Positions 7,330 through 16,085 of a stretch of 64,000 nucleotides of DNA are shown one piece after another; the first letter of the stretch is position 1, and each line of letters begins with the position of its first letter. This stretch comes from Flavobacterium psychrophilum. GTDB lineage: Bacteria > Bacteroidota > Bacteroidia > Flavobacteriales > Flavobacteriaceae. The DNA is taken from the NCBI GenBank assembly GCA_001708385.1, contig CP012388.1, forward strand, positions 1,364,001 to 1,428,000. The letters are read 5' to 3'. The notes under the pieces are model-generated. The model had not been told where the DNA came from. It made no database searches and saw nothing but the letters and a program-made list of their open reading frames with translations. The position numbers and the translations under genes were made by a program.

Positions 7330-10300
7330 ATGATTGCTACTTCCCTAGAGCCTCGCAAAGCACTTAACCAGGCATTCCGTAAAATCAAACCAAATCGCAC
7401 CGAAATTGAAGTATTTAAATCGAATATGATTTCAATCCTGGATGCCATAAACCCAGCCGAAAGCGAAGAGTTTCACAAGAACTTAGTTATTGACTTTTTA
7501 AAGAAGACCTATTACGATCCTAACCATTATATAAACACCAAAGGGCGTAATGATTTAGTAATACACAACGGAAAGGATGCTAAAAGTCATGTAGGTATTA
7601 TCATTGAAGCCAAAAGCCCAACTAATAGAGCGGAGATGATCACCAAAACTAATGTTAATAACAAAGCATTACACGAGTTGATATTATACTATATGCGCGA
7701 GCGTATAACACATAAGAATACAGAACTTAAATATCTGATCGTTACAAATATTCATGAATGGTTCATCTTCGACGCGATTACATTTAATAAGTTATTTGCG
7801 GATGACAAAAAATTCCAAAAGCAGTTCATTGACTTTGAACAACAGCGTCTTTCAGGAAAAACTACCGATTATTTTTATAAGGAGATCGTAAAGCCGTTCA
7901 TTGCCGATCTCGCAGCAACTGTAGAATACACGCATTTTGACATCAGAAGCTATGAAAAGCCGTTACGAAACAGCAGCAAAGCCGACGACAACCAATTGAT
8001 CGCATTGTTCAAATTATTATCACCGCAACACCTTTTAAAGCTATCATACGCAAATGACAGTAATAGCCTTGACAAAAACTTTTATACCGAATTACTACAC
8101 ATCTTAGGCCTAAGCGAAACTAAAGAAGCCGGTAAAAAAATAATTCAGCGGAATAAGGAAGGGCTAAGATATTCAGGTTCATTACTCGAAAACACTATAA
8201 ACCAGCTTGACAGTTTAGATAAATTATCAAGGGTTTCTAACCTTGCGAGCTATGGTACGAATACTCAGGAACGCTTGTTCACAATAGCTTTAGAACTGAC
8301 CATTACATGGGTAAACCGGATATTATTTCTGAAACTACTCGAAGCACAACTAATATCCTATCAAAAAGGAAATAAAGCATTTTCATTCTTAAACAGCGAT
8401 AAGATAAAAGACTATGACGATTTAAATACTTTATTCTTTAAAGTGCTTGCAAAAAAGCACGGAGAACGTGCGCCGGAAGCCGACTTACTATTTCCGAATG
8501 TACCTTATCTAAACAGCTCATTATTTGAAATGACTGAGCTGGAACATGCAATGTTTCCTATCTCACTTTTAGAAAATAATAAAACACTGCCGCTTCTTAA
8601 AACAACCGTTATAAAAGACACCAATGGAAGAAAAGCGGCCGGAGACCTTAACGCTTTGCAATATTTTTTCTCTTTCTTAGACGCTTATGATTTTGCAAGC
8701 GAAGGTTCCGAAGAGATACAGGAAGATGACAAATCATTAATCAATGCATCTGTATTAGGCCTTATTTTCGAAAAGATAAACGGTTACAAAGACGGATCAT
8801 TCTTTACACCCGGCTTTATCACTATGTATATGTGCCGTGAATCCATTCGCCGTTCTGTTATACAAAAATTTAATGAAGTGAAAGGTTGGGACTGTAAAGA
8901 CTTTATCGACCTGCAAAACCAGAAATATACTATTAAAGAAGCTAATGATATAATCAATAGCCTTAAGATTTGCGACCCAGCCGTAGGCTCTGGGCACTTC
9001 CTTGTTTCTGCGCTCAACGAAATAATCAGTATTAAGAGTAAGCTTGAAGTCCTGGCCGATAAAAATGGAAGACTTTTAAAACACTCAAAAGTCATTATTG
9101 AGAATGATGAGTTGATGATCTATGATGACCGCGACGGTGCATTCTTTAAGTATAATCCGTTGAACGATGAAAGCCAGAGGATACAGGAAACACTTTTCAA
9201 CGAAAAGCAGACCATCATAGAAAACTGTCTTTTTGGTGTTGATATCAATCCGAACTCTGTAAAAATATGCCGACTACGCTTGTGGATTGAACTTCTCAAG
9301 AACGCTTACTACAAAGCACCAGATTACAAAGAACTGGAAACGTTACCTAATATCGATATCAATATTAAAAATGGTAACTCGCTTATTAGTCGCTTCCCTC
9401 TTGATGCCGATTTAAAAAAGGCATTAAAGGATAGTAAACTAAATATCCAAACGTATAAAAGTGCAGTCTCGGTTTACCATAATGCAGAAAATAAAGAGCA
9501 AAAATGGGAAATGGAACGGTTAATCGAATCCATAAAAGGAAATTTTAGAAGCGAAATATCAATTAAAGACCCAAAAAAGCTCAGACTCGAGAAACTAAAT
9601 GGCGAATTAATAATACACACATCACAAACAGGTCTGTTTGAACGCAGCAAAAAAGAACAAACAGAATGGAATAAAAAAGTAAAATCACTAACGGAAGAAG
9701 TAAAAAAACTGAATTCAGAGATTGAAGAAATAAAAAGTAACAAAATGTATGAAAATGCATTTGAATGGCGCTTCGAGTTTCCTGAAGTATTGGATAGTAC
9801 TACTGGTGATTTTATAGGTTTTGATACTATCATTGGCAACCCGCCCTATATTCAATTGCAAAAAATGGGACAGTCAGGTATCGACCTTCAAAAGATGAAT
9901 TATGAAACCTATATAAAAACAGGTGACATTTACAGCCTGTTTTACGAGCTCGGGTGTAACGTGCTAAAACCTAAAGGAATTTTAAGTTTTATCACTTCTA
10001 ATAAATGGATGCGCGCCGCATATGGCGAAAGCCTTAGAAAGCATTTTGTAGAAAGATCTAATCCTCTGATACTAGTTGACTTTGGTGGCGTACAAGTGTT
10101 TGATACTGCAACTGTTGACACCAACATTTTAATAAGTGAAAAAGCACCTTACGAAAATGCTACAAATGCGTGTATTTTAGGCAAAGATTTTAGCATAAAT
10201 AATATCAGCGATTATTTTATACAGAACAGCACACTTACAGCTTTTACAACAGCTAGTTGGGTAGTGTTATCTTCCATTGAGCAAAATATAAAGGAAAAAA

Positions 10301-11124
10301 TTGAAAAATTAGGGAAACCTTTAAAAGAATGGGACATAAATATATATCGCGGAATTCTTACAGGGTATAATGAAGCCTTTATTATAGACGCAGTAACTAG
10401 AGATAAACTGGTAGCAGCTTCGCCTAAAAATGCTGAAATTATACGACCAATTTTACGTGGCAGAGATATAAAGAGATATTCTTTAGGTGGCTCAACTCAA
10501 TATATTATATATCTCCCCTGGCATTTTCCTTTACATGAAGATCCTAGCATTGTTGGTGCATCAGCTGAAGCTGAGAAGCAATTTCAATTACAGTTTCCAA
10601 TTCTTTATGAGTATTTATTAGATTTCAAAATTCCTTTAGAGCAACGCAATCAGGCTGAAACTGGAATTAGGTACGAATGGTATGCATTACAGAGATATGG
10701 TTCAAATTATTGGCGAGAATTTGAGAAGAGAAAAATTGTTTGGGGAAATTTAAGTTTAGGAGGTGCTTATACAATAGCTGAAAAGAATGTATTTATAAAT
10801 GCTCCATCAGTTTTTATTCCTACAGATAATCTATATTTATTAGCTGTGCTAAATTCTAAAGTTGCAAATTACTATATAAAGCAACTGGGAGTTACGCGCA
10901 ATGGAGGCTATTTTGAGTATAAACCGATGTTTGTCGAACGGCTTCCAATACCTATTTTAAAAGAAAGTAAACAAATTGAATTTTATCCAATTGTTCAAAG
11001 AATATTAAATGAAAAGGCAGAAAATCTTTCTACAGCAGAATTAGAAATCATTGTAGATGATATGATTTATGATCTATATGATCTTTCAAATGATGAGATT
11101 GCTTTTATTGAAAGCAGCGTTTAA
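7330..11124 (+). CDS. Type IIG (Eco57I-like) restriction-modification enzyme with a switchable C-terminus
   Basis: A 1264-aa single-chain enzyme. The N-terminus has a PD-(D/E)XK-like nuclease site: Asp75 in RNDLVIH, then Glu93-Ala-Lys95 in IIIEAKSP. The adenine-methyltransferase core has the SAM-binding motif CDPAVGSGHF (about 548-557) and the catalytic motif NPPY (837-840). From about residue 959 comes a TaqI/Eco57I-type specificity domain, with SSWVVLSSIEQ, IIRPILRGRDIKRY and NGGYFEYKPMFVERLP. The family cleaves and methylates DNA with a single recognition domain. Codon 959 begins the 16-bp inverted repeat at 10204-10219, whose partner lies in the oppositely oriented spare cassette, so residues 959-1264 form an exchangeable module. 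The stop overlaps the end of that cassette by 39 bases. No separate endonuclease, specificity or controller gene is present. Restriction activity is inferred; the protein could be methylation-only if the nuclease site is not functional. Confidence 0.9.
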   Translation: MIATSLEPRKALNQAFRKIKPNRTEIEVFKSNMISILDAINPAESEEFHKNLVIDFLKKTYYDPNHYINTKGRNDLVIHNGKDAKSHVGIIIEAKSPTNRAEMITKTNVNNKALHELILYYMRERITHKNTELKYLIVTNIHEWFIFDAITFNKLFADDKKFQKQFIDFEQQRLSGKTTDYFYKEIVKPFIADLAATVEYTHFDIRSYEKPLRNSSKADDNQLIALFKLLSPQHLLKLSYANDSNSLDKNFYTELLHILGLSETKEAGKKIIQRNKEGLRYSGSLLENTINQLDSLDKLSRVSNLASYGTNTQERLFTIALELTITWVNRILFLKLLEAQLISYQKGNKAFSFLNSDKIKDYDDLNTLFFKVLAKKHGERAPEADLLFPNVPYLNSSLFEMTELEHAMFPISLLENNKTLPLLKTTVIKDTNGRKAAGDLNALQYFFSFLDAYDFASEGSEEIQEDDKSLINASVLGLIFEKINGYKDGSFFTPGFITMYMCRESIRRSVIQKFNEVKGWDCKDFIDLQNQKYTIKEANDIINSLKICDPAVGSGHFLVSALNEIISIKSKLEVLADKNGRLLKHSKVIIENDELMIYDDRDGAFFKYNPLNDESQRIQETLFNEKQTIIENCLFGVDINPNSVKICRLRLWIELLKNAYYKAPDYKELETLPNIDINIKNGNSLISRFPLDADLKKALKDSKLNIQTYKSAVSVYHNAENKEQKWEMERLIESIKGNFRSEISIKDPKKLRLEKLNGELIIHTSQTGLFERSKKEQTEWNKKVKSLTEEVKKLNSEIEEIKSNKMYENAFEWRFEFPEVLDSTTGDFIGFDTIIGNPPYIQLQKMGQSGIDLQKMNYETYIKTGDIYSLFYELGCNVLKPKGILSFITSNKWMRAAYGESLRKHFVERSNPLILVDFGGVQVFDTATVDTNILISEKAPYENATNACILGKDFSINNISDYFIQNSTLTAFTTASWVVLSSIEQNIKEKIEKLGKPLKEWDINIYRGILTGYNEAFIIDAVTRDKLVAASPKNAEIIRPILRGRDIKRYSLGGSTQYIIYLPWHFPLHEDPSIVGASAEAEKQFQLQFPILYEYLLDFKIPLEQRNQAETGIRYEWYALQRYGSNYWREFEKRKIVWGNLSLGGAYTIAEKNVFINAPSVFIPTDNLYLLAVLNSKVANYYIKQLGVTRNGGYFEYKPMFVERLPIPILKESKQIEFYPIVQRILNEKAENLSTAELEIIVDDMIYDLYDLSNDEIAFIESSV
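10204..10219 (+). repeat. Left inverted repeat (recombination site) in the RM gene
   Basis: ATCAGCGATTATTTTA encodes the residues ISDYF from codon 959. It is a perfect 16-base inverted match to 12015-12030. Neighbouring homologous sequence is diverged at many synonymous positions, so identity confined to this stretch points to a site maintained by recombination. Confidence 0.8.
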
Positions 11125-12063
11125 CAGTCTTTTCTTGTACGAACTAACAAGTTCCAGTTCTATCTCATCTAAGCCAACAATATTAGCCCAAATATTATTA
11201 ATTTCGTTATGAATGTCTTCACCGTTTAGTTGCTTTTTATGTATGTTACGGAGTTCTATTATTTGTTGATGATTTGGATTAGGAATAAATGTTTCTTCTA
11301 AATATGCTTTTTTGTAGCGAAAACCAGTACTATCAAATTGTGGTCCACTATAAAATTTAGAAAAAGCATAGAAGCCTAAATCAGATATGAGAAATAAATA
11401 TATTATGTCAATATTTTCACCTGTCATCACAAAATTTGTTGCTTCTGCAAAAAAATCTTTTTCATCGAAATAAAAATATGGATAACCTTTAAGCAAGTTT
11501 TCTTGTCCTGGCATCCTCATAATATCCGGATATATTAATTTTTTTTTATAAAAATCCTCTAAATAAATACAACTTCGTAAATGGTATGGAGTAATTCCTT
11601 TATCTTGTCGCTTGGATAATTGTGGATAAAAATGATTCAAATATTCTTTTATAGCAGGATAATTATCGATTTCAATTGGAGCAATTATATTTCCATGCTG
11701 ACTTTTATATCCAGTATGTGTATTGATGATGTATAAACCTGCCCAATCCGCTCTATATTTTTTTATATCTCTGCCACGTAAAATTGGTCGAATAATACTA
11801 TCAGCTTCTGGACATTTTTCTACTAATTCGTCTCGTTTTAACTGATCAATGATAAATGCTTCATTAAGGCCTGTTTTTATGCCATAATTCAACTGAATAT
11901 CCCAATCCTTCAAAGGTGTTCCAAGTTTTTCAATCTTTGCTTTTATATCTTGTTCTATAGACGAAAGCACTACCCAGCTATCAGATTTGAAAACAAGCTT
12001 TGTAAACTGTTGATTAAAATAATCGCTGATTTGGCATATTGAAATTATGTTTACTAAAATCAT
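11086..12063 (-). CDS. Silent alternative specificity (TRD) cassette of the RM enzyme
   Basis: The frame gives 325 residues from the first ATG. Its start aligns with the RM protein around and after the switch point: ISDYF, then SWVVLSSIEQDIKAKIEKLG, LKDWDI, GLNEAFIID and IIRPILRGRDIKKY. The later part differs, as expected for another target recognition domain, although FRYKKAYLEETFIPNP occupies the position of the RM protein's FEYKPMFVERLPIP. It has no methyltransferase or nuclease motifs, so on its own it should not modify DNA. In-frame similarity continues upstream of the ATG (TIIGK against CILGK in the RM protein) and is cut by a stop. This suggests a truncated inverted duplication rather than an independent gene. 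Whether it is translated in this orientation is unknown. It converges on the RM gene with a 39-base overlap. Confidence 0.82.
   Translation of the reverse strand: MILVNIISICQISDYFNQQFTKLVFKSDSWVVLSSIEQDIKAKIEKLGTPLKDWDIQLNYGIKTGLNEAFIIDQLKRDELVEKCPEADSIIRPILRGRDIKKYRADWAGLYIINTHTGYKSQHGNIIAPIEIDNYPAIKEYLNHFYPQLSKRQDKGITPYHLRSCIYLEDFYKKKLIYPDIMRMPGQENLLKGYPYFYFDEKDFFAEATNFVMTGENIDIIYLFLISDLGFYAFSKFYSGPQFDSTGFRYKKAYLEETFIPNPNHQQIIELRNIHKKQLNGEDIHNEINNIWANIVGLDEIELELVSSYKKRLLNAAFNKSNLII
12015..12030 (-). repeat. Right inverted repeat (recombination site) in the spare cassette
   Basis: TAAAATAATCGCTGAT on the plus strand is the exact reverse complement of 10204-10219. It lies 87 bases before the invertase start codon and encodes the same ISDYF in the cassette frame. 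Confidence 0.8.
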
Positions 12064-12117
12064 ATTCTTTTTCTTACCAATAATTGTACATTTAATTCAT
12101 ATAATAAATTTAGACAT

Positions 12118-12735
12118 ATGAATTACGGTTACATTCGAGTAAGTACTGACAAACAAACCACCCAAAACCAAAAATTTGAAATTAAGAATTTCTGTAAAGA
12201 GCGGAATATTGTAATTGATGAATGGATTGACGAAAAGATAAGTGCTACTAAAAAGCTGGATCAACGAAAATTTGGTGCCCTGCTTACTAAAATGAAAAAA
12301 GGAGATGTGCTAATTGTTTCAGAACTTTCACGGATGGGACGTAACCTCATGCAGATAATGAAGATACTACATGACTGCATGGAAAAGGATATACAAGTAT
12401 TTACTATTAAAGAAAGATACGAACTAGGAAACAATATAAATTCTAAAGTGCTTGCCTTTGCTTTTGGGTTGTCGGCAGAGATTGAACGTAACCTTATTTC
12501 ACAACGTACTAAAGAAGCCTTAGCAAGAAAGAAAGCAGAGGGCGTTATACTTGGCAGGCCTAAAGGGAGTAAATCATCCTCATTAAAGCTTACAGGCAAA
12601 GAGGAAGAGATCAGGAAGCTTCTTAAACGTAAAATTTCATATAGTGCAATTGGCAGGATTTTAGGCGCGCACCGTTTAACGGTTTCAACTTTTGTAGAGG
12701 CTAACGGACTAAAAAATAAAGTCGCAAAAGTTTAG
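12118..12735 (+). CDS. Mpi-family serine site-specific recombinase (DNA invertase)
   Basis: The protein is 205 aa, the usual length of small serine recombinases. The nucleophile Ser9 is in YIRVSTDKQ. The catalytic arginine block SELSRMGRN is at 68-76, and the family signature FGLSAEIERNLISQRTKEAL follows. After GRPKGSKSS comes a C-terminal helix-turn-helix (about 170-200, ISYSAIGRILGAHRLTVSTF). The sequence strongly recalls Mpi, the Bacteroides fragilis master invertase that flips capsule promoters. It reads away from the invertible segment and begins 87 bases from the right repeat. The expected role is inversion of 10204-12030; it might also act on unlinked sites elsewhere in the genome, as Mpi does. 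Confidence 0.92.
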   Translation: MNYGYIRVSTDKQTTQNQKFEIKNFCKERNIVIDEWIDEKISATKKLDQRKFGALLTKMKKGDVLIVSELSRMGRNLMQIMKILHDCMEKDIQVFTIKERYELGNNINSKVLAFAFGLSAEIERNLISQRTKEALARKKAEGVILGRPKGSKSSSLKLTGKEEEIRKLLKRKISYSAIGRILGAHRLTVSTFVEANGLKNKVAKV

Positions 12736-12748
12736 CGAAACTTACATC

Positions 12749-12850
12749 ACCCCAAGCCCCGATAGAGCCGGTATCCTCGTAACGAAGAGAAGAGATAAAG
12801 GTGAAAGCGGGTGCGATGTTTAGCAATAAGCGCTTAAACAGCTGCTCCTT
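12749..12850. repeat. Long dispersed structured repeat, AGCCCCGATAG...GCTGCTCCTT type
   Basis: The element contains AGCCCCGATAG, GGTATCCT, AAAGGTGAAAGCGGG and GCTGCTCCTT in the order seen in repetitive intergenic elements of other flavobacteria (from memory). It lies between the invertase and the aconitase terminator. Whether it is one of the structured RNA motifs described from flavobacteria, such as Flavo-1, cannot be decided by eye. Confidence 0.45.
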
Positions 12851-12858
12851 GAAAAAAA

Positions 12859-12888
12859 TTGCCGCGTCGTTCCTCCTCGCAATGACAG
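12859..12888. repeat. Dispersed repeat, TGTCATTGCGAGG type
   Basis: On the minus strand it begins TGTCATTGCGAGGAGGAACG and ends GCGGCAA, a short intergenic element seen in many genomes of this phylum and others. TTGC and GCAA at the ends can pair. It directly abuts the previous repeat. Confidence 0.5.
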
Positions 12889-12906
12889 GACGGTTACTTA
12901 GAACAT

Positions 12907-12940
12907 AAAAAAAACTCCCGACTTGCATCGGGAGTTCTTT
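12907..12940 (-). terminator. Terminator of the aconitase gene
   Basis: Stem AACTCCCGA (12913-12921) with TCGGGAGTT (12928-12936). The A-run at 12907-12914 gives a U-tract on the minus strand, and some T residues on the other side make it partly bidirectional. Confidence 0.85.
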
Positions 12941-12962
12941 ATTATATAACTAAAAACGTGTA

Positions 12963-15239
12963 TTAAGCTTGTACTTCGTTGCTTGCTGCTGCAATAAGGT
13001 TTAGTGCAGATCCTGCTACGAACCAGCCTATCTGGCCTTCGTTGTATGAATGGTTAACAAGGATTACATCTCTTGTACCATCATCGTGGATAAACTCTAA
13101 AGTCAGTTGCTTGTTAGGCGCAAACTCTTTAAGGTCAACAAAGTTAATAGTGTCGTTTTCCTGGATTTTGTCGTAATCAGCCTCGTTAGAGAACGTAAGC
13201 GCTAGCATACCTTGTTTCTTAAGGTTGGTTTCGTGGATACGGGCAAACGATTTTACCAATACAGCCTTAACACCAAGGTGGCGCGGCTCCATTGCTGCAT
13301 GCTCACGAGAAGATCCTTCTCCATAGTTATGGTCACCCACAACGATAGACGGGATACCTGCTGCTTTGTAAGTACGGGCTACTGCAGGTACTGCATCGTA
13401 CTCACCTGTTAGCTGGCTCTTAACCGAGTTTGTTTTCTGGTTAAATGCATTTACTGCACCGATAAGCATGTTGTTTGAAATATTGTCAAGGTGGCCACGG
13501 AAACGTAACCAAGGTCCTGCCATTGAAATGTGGTCGGTCGTACATTTACCAAACGCTTTGATAAGCAGTTTAGCGCCTACGATGTTCTCACCATCCCAAG
13601 GGGTAAACGGAGCTAATAATTGCAGACGCTCCGATTCCGGGCTAACTGCAATTTTAACACCAGAACCATCGGCAGCCGGAGCTTGGTAACCAGGATCTTC
13701 AGCATCGAATCCTTTTGGAGGAAGTTCGTTACCAGTTGGTTCGTCAAGCATTACCTCTTCACCGTTCTCATTGATAAGCTTATCAGTGATAGGGTTAAAA
13801 CCAAGGTCGCCCGCAATAGCAAGAGCAGTTACAAGTTCGGGAGAACCTACAAATGCCAGTGTGTTAGGGTTACCATCGGCACGTTTAGAGAAGTTTCTGT
13901 TAAATGAGTGAACGATAGTGTTACGCTCTTCTTTTTCAGCACCTTCACGATCCCACATACCAATACATGGTCCGCAGGCATTTGCAAATACTGTAGCGCC
14001 AATTTTATCGAAAGTATCGATGAAACCGTCACGCTCTATAGTGTAACGCACTACTTCAGATCCCGGAGTGATCGTAAATTGTGCTTTAGTTTTAAGGTTT
14101 TTCTCAGCTACCTGCTTAGCAAGTGAAGCCGAACGTGAAATATCTTCGTACGAAGAGTTTGTACACGATCCGATAAGACCTACCTGAATTTGTAGAGGCC
14201 AGTCATTTTTAATAGCCTCTTCTCTCATTTTAGATATAGGCGTAGCTAAATCCGGAGTGAAAGGACCGTTTAAGTGTGGCTCAAGTTCAGAAAGGTTGAT
14301 TTCGATAACCTGGTCAAAATACTGCTCAGGGTTAGCGTAAACCTCGTCATCACCTGTAAGGTAAGAAGCTACTGCGTTTGCAGCATCAGCTACATCAGCA
14401 CGGTTTGTAGCGCGCAGGTAACGGTCCATAGACTCATCGTAACCAAATGTAGAAGTGGTAGCACCAATTTCTGCACCCATGTTACAAATAGTACCTTTAC
14501 CTGTACAAGACATTGCTTTAGCACCTTCGCCGAAATATTCAACTACAGCACCGGTACCACCTTTTACAGTAAGGATACCCGCAACTTTAAGGATAACGTC
14601 TTTAGGAGCTGTCCAGCCTGATAGTTTACCTGTAAGTTTTACACCTATCAGTTTAGGGAATTTAAGTTCCCAGGCCATACCGCTCATTACGTCAACCGCG
14701 TCAGCACCACCAACACCAATAGCAAGCATACCAAGTCCGCCTGCATTTACTGTGTGAGAGTCGGTACCAATCATCATACCACCCGGAAATGCATAGTTTT
14801 CAAGTACTACCTGGTGGATAATACCAGCTCCTGGTTTCCAGAAACCGATACCGTATTTATTAGATATAGAAGAAAGGAAGTCAAAAACCTCGTTACTTTG
14901 TTCTTTAGCACGCTTAAGATCAGTCTTAGCGTCTACTTTTGCCTGGATAAGGTGGTCGCAGTGTACAGTTGTAGGTACTGCTACCTTAGGCTTTCCGGCA
15001 TGCATGAATTGAAGAAGCGCCATCTGTGCCGTAGCATCCTGGCAGGCAACTCTGTCCGGTGCAAAGTCTACATAGTCTTTACCTCTGGTAAATTTCTGTG
15101 TAGGAACACCTTCCCATAAGTGTGAATATAAAATCTTTTCAGAAAGTGTAAGCGGACGGCCAACAAGCTTACGAGCTTCGTCAACGCGTTCTGCCATGTT
15201 CTCATACACCTTTTTGATCATTTCAATATCAAAAGCCAT
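12963..15239 (-). CDS. acn: Aconitate hydratase (mitochondrial-type aconitase)
   Basis: A 758-aa enzyme of the TCA cycle that interconverts citrate and isocitrate in the cytoplasm. The three cysteines that hold the [4Fe-4S] cluster are Cys359 ([11 protein letters not shown]), Cys422 and Cys425 ([10 protein letters not shown]). The N-terminal region shows HCDHL (93-97) and [14 protein letters not shown] (157-170). The C-terminal swivel domain has [19 protein letters not shown]. Length and motif spacing match the mitochondrial-type family. The gene stands alone on the minus strand with a terminator. A weak promoter candidate upstream is TTTT-N19-TAAATTTA (plus-strand positions 15302-15305 and 15275-15282). 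Confidence 0.96.
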   Translation of the reverse strand: MAFDIEMIKKVYENMAERVDEARKLVGRPLTLSEKILYSHLWEGVPTQKFTRGKDYVDFAPDRVACQDATAQMALLQFMHAGKPKVAVPTTVHCDHLIQAKVDAKTDLKRAKEQSNEVFDFLSSISNKYGIGFWKPGAGIIHQVVLENYAFPGGMMIGTDSHTVNAGGLGMLAIGVGGADAVDVMSGMAWELKFPKLIGVKLTGKLSGWTAPKDVILKVAGILTVKGGTGAVVEYFGEGAKAMSCTGKGTICNMGAEIGATTSTFGYDESMDRYLRATNRADVADAANAVASYLTGDDEVYANPEQYFDQVIEINLSELEPHLNGPFTPDLATPISKMREEAIKNDWPLQIQVGLIGSCTNSSYEDISRSASLAKQVAEKNLKTKAQFTITPGSEVVRYTIERDGFIDTFDKIGATVFANACGPCIGMWDREGAEKEERNTIVHSFNRNFSKRADGNPNTLAFVGSPELVTALAIAGDLGFNPITDKLINENGEEVMLDEPTGNELPPKGFDAEDPGYQAPAADGSGVKIAVSPESERLQLLAPFTPWDGENIVGAKLLIKAFGKCTTDHISMAGPWLRFRGHLDNISNNMLIGAVNAFNQKTNSVKSQLTGEYDAVPAVARTYKAAGIPSIVVGDHNYGEGSSREHAAMEPRHLGVKAVLVKSFARIHETNLKKQGMLALTFSNEADYDKIQENDTINFVDLKEFAPNKQLTLEFIHDDGTRDVILVNHSYNEGQIGWFVAGSALNLIAAASNEVQA

Positions 15240-15604
15240 AGTAAGTATATTAATGTTCGTTTGTAAAAAGTCTGTAAATTTACTAATTCTTAAATCAATT
15301 AAAAAATTTTTATCGTTTCTTTAGTTTCAAAGAATTATTATTTATAAACATTCTATTTTACTGAAGAAACATCAACAACTTTAGTAATCAGAACTGTTTC
15401 TTAAGAAATCGGCAATATTTTAATTCTATATTGTCAAATCGTAAACATTCTACTTAAAAAACAAACAAAGACACACGCAAACATTTTCGTAAACGATTCA
15501 TTTTCGACAATTTTTAGATTATCAATGCGTCCTATTCAATAAAAAAAGCTGCCCTAAATTAAGGACAGCCGAATGTTTTCTTGTGATTTTAGAATGTTTT
15601 TTCT
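15240..15604. other. Intergenic region upstream of aconitase
   Basis: 365 A+T-rich bases holding the weak aconitase promoter candidate and the terminator of the next minus-strand gene. I see no further gene or repeat. Confidence 0.6.
15539..15570 (-). terminator. Terminator of the 117-aa membrane protein gene
   Basis: GCTGCCCT (15548-15555) pairs with AGGACAGC (15562-15569), with one G-U pair. The A-run before it gives the U-tract on the minus strand. Confidence 0.75.
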
Positions 15605-15958
15605 TTAATAAGTTGCTGTTAGCACGCTTTCGTCGTACCTGTTTTTGGCTCTTACATATTTGTAAACCATTGCTGCAGCCATAATAATTGCTACTGAGGA
15701 AAGCGCCGCAGATTTTGTTTGTAACTCCTGAACTCCGGAAAGCATCTCTACCAGATTAAACACAGAGAAAGTACCTAAAGCAATACCGTAAACCAGACCT
15801 GCAATCCTGTTTTTGTAAAAAAACTGTAAAAACAGCAGCCAGGTAACCAGTAAAGCAAAATAGTTTACACTTCCCAATGTAAAATAATTTTCTGCTACAA
15901 AGAACAATCCTCCGCCCATGAAAAACAATTCCGGCAAGATAGTAATTGTTTTTTTCAT
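15605..15958 (-). CDS. Small integral membrane protein, unrecognised
   Basis: The protein is 117 aa with about four hydrophobic segments, near residues 7-27, 31-47, 51-69 and 82-100, and ends in a short charged tail (KYVRAKNRYDES). There is no recognisable motif or family. A terminator follows it, and moxR lies upstream on the same strand but behind its own terminator, so it appears monocistronic. Function unknown. Confidence 0.7.
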   Translation of the reverse strand: MKKTITILPELFFMGGGLFFVAENYFTLGSVNYFALLVTWLLFLQFFYKNRIAGLVYGIALGTFSVFNLVEMLSGVQELQTKSAALSSVAIIMAAAMVYKYVRAKNRYDESVLTATY

Positions 15959-16056
15959 ATTTTTTATAGTTGTATTTTAAACATATAACAATAATAATAC
16001 TGTTCTATTACAAATACAAATTAAATATGTTATTTTTTTTGAAGATTAACAAAAAT

Positions 16057-16085
16057 AAAAAAGCTGTATTAAAACAGCTTTTTTA
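16057..16085 (-). terminator. Terminator overlapping the end of moxR
   Basis: AAAAGCTGT (16059-16067) pairs with ACAGCTTTT (16074-16082) around a six-base loop that includes part of the moxR stop codon. A-rich flanks provide the U-tract for the minus-strand transcript. Confidence 0.75.

Larger units (their letters stand above)
10204..12030. mobile_element. Invertible DNA segment carrying two alternative specificity cassettes
   Basis: A 1827-bp segment bounded by the 16-bp inverted repeats, with the 3' end of the RM gene reading inward from the left and the spare cassette reading inward from the right. In both, the repeat is read as ATC AGC GAT TAT TTT, so inversion keeps the frame. The present form encodes 1264 aa; the inverted form would encode 958 + 314 = 1272 aa. 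The neighbouring Mpi-like invertase is the likely recombinase. Confidence 0.78.

Noticed and set aside
11086..12063. Spare cassette as an independent anti-restriction or specificity subunit gene
   Set aside because: Homology to the RM C-terminus continues upstream of its ATG, and it lacks any promoter or domain for stand-alone function. A silent exchange cassette explains it better.
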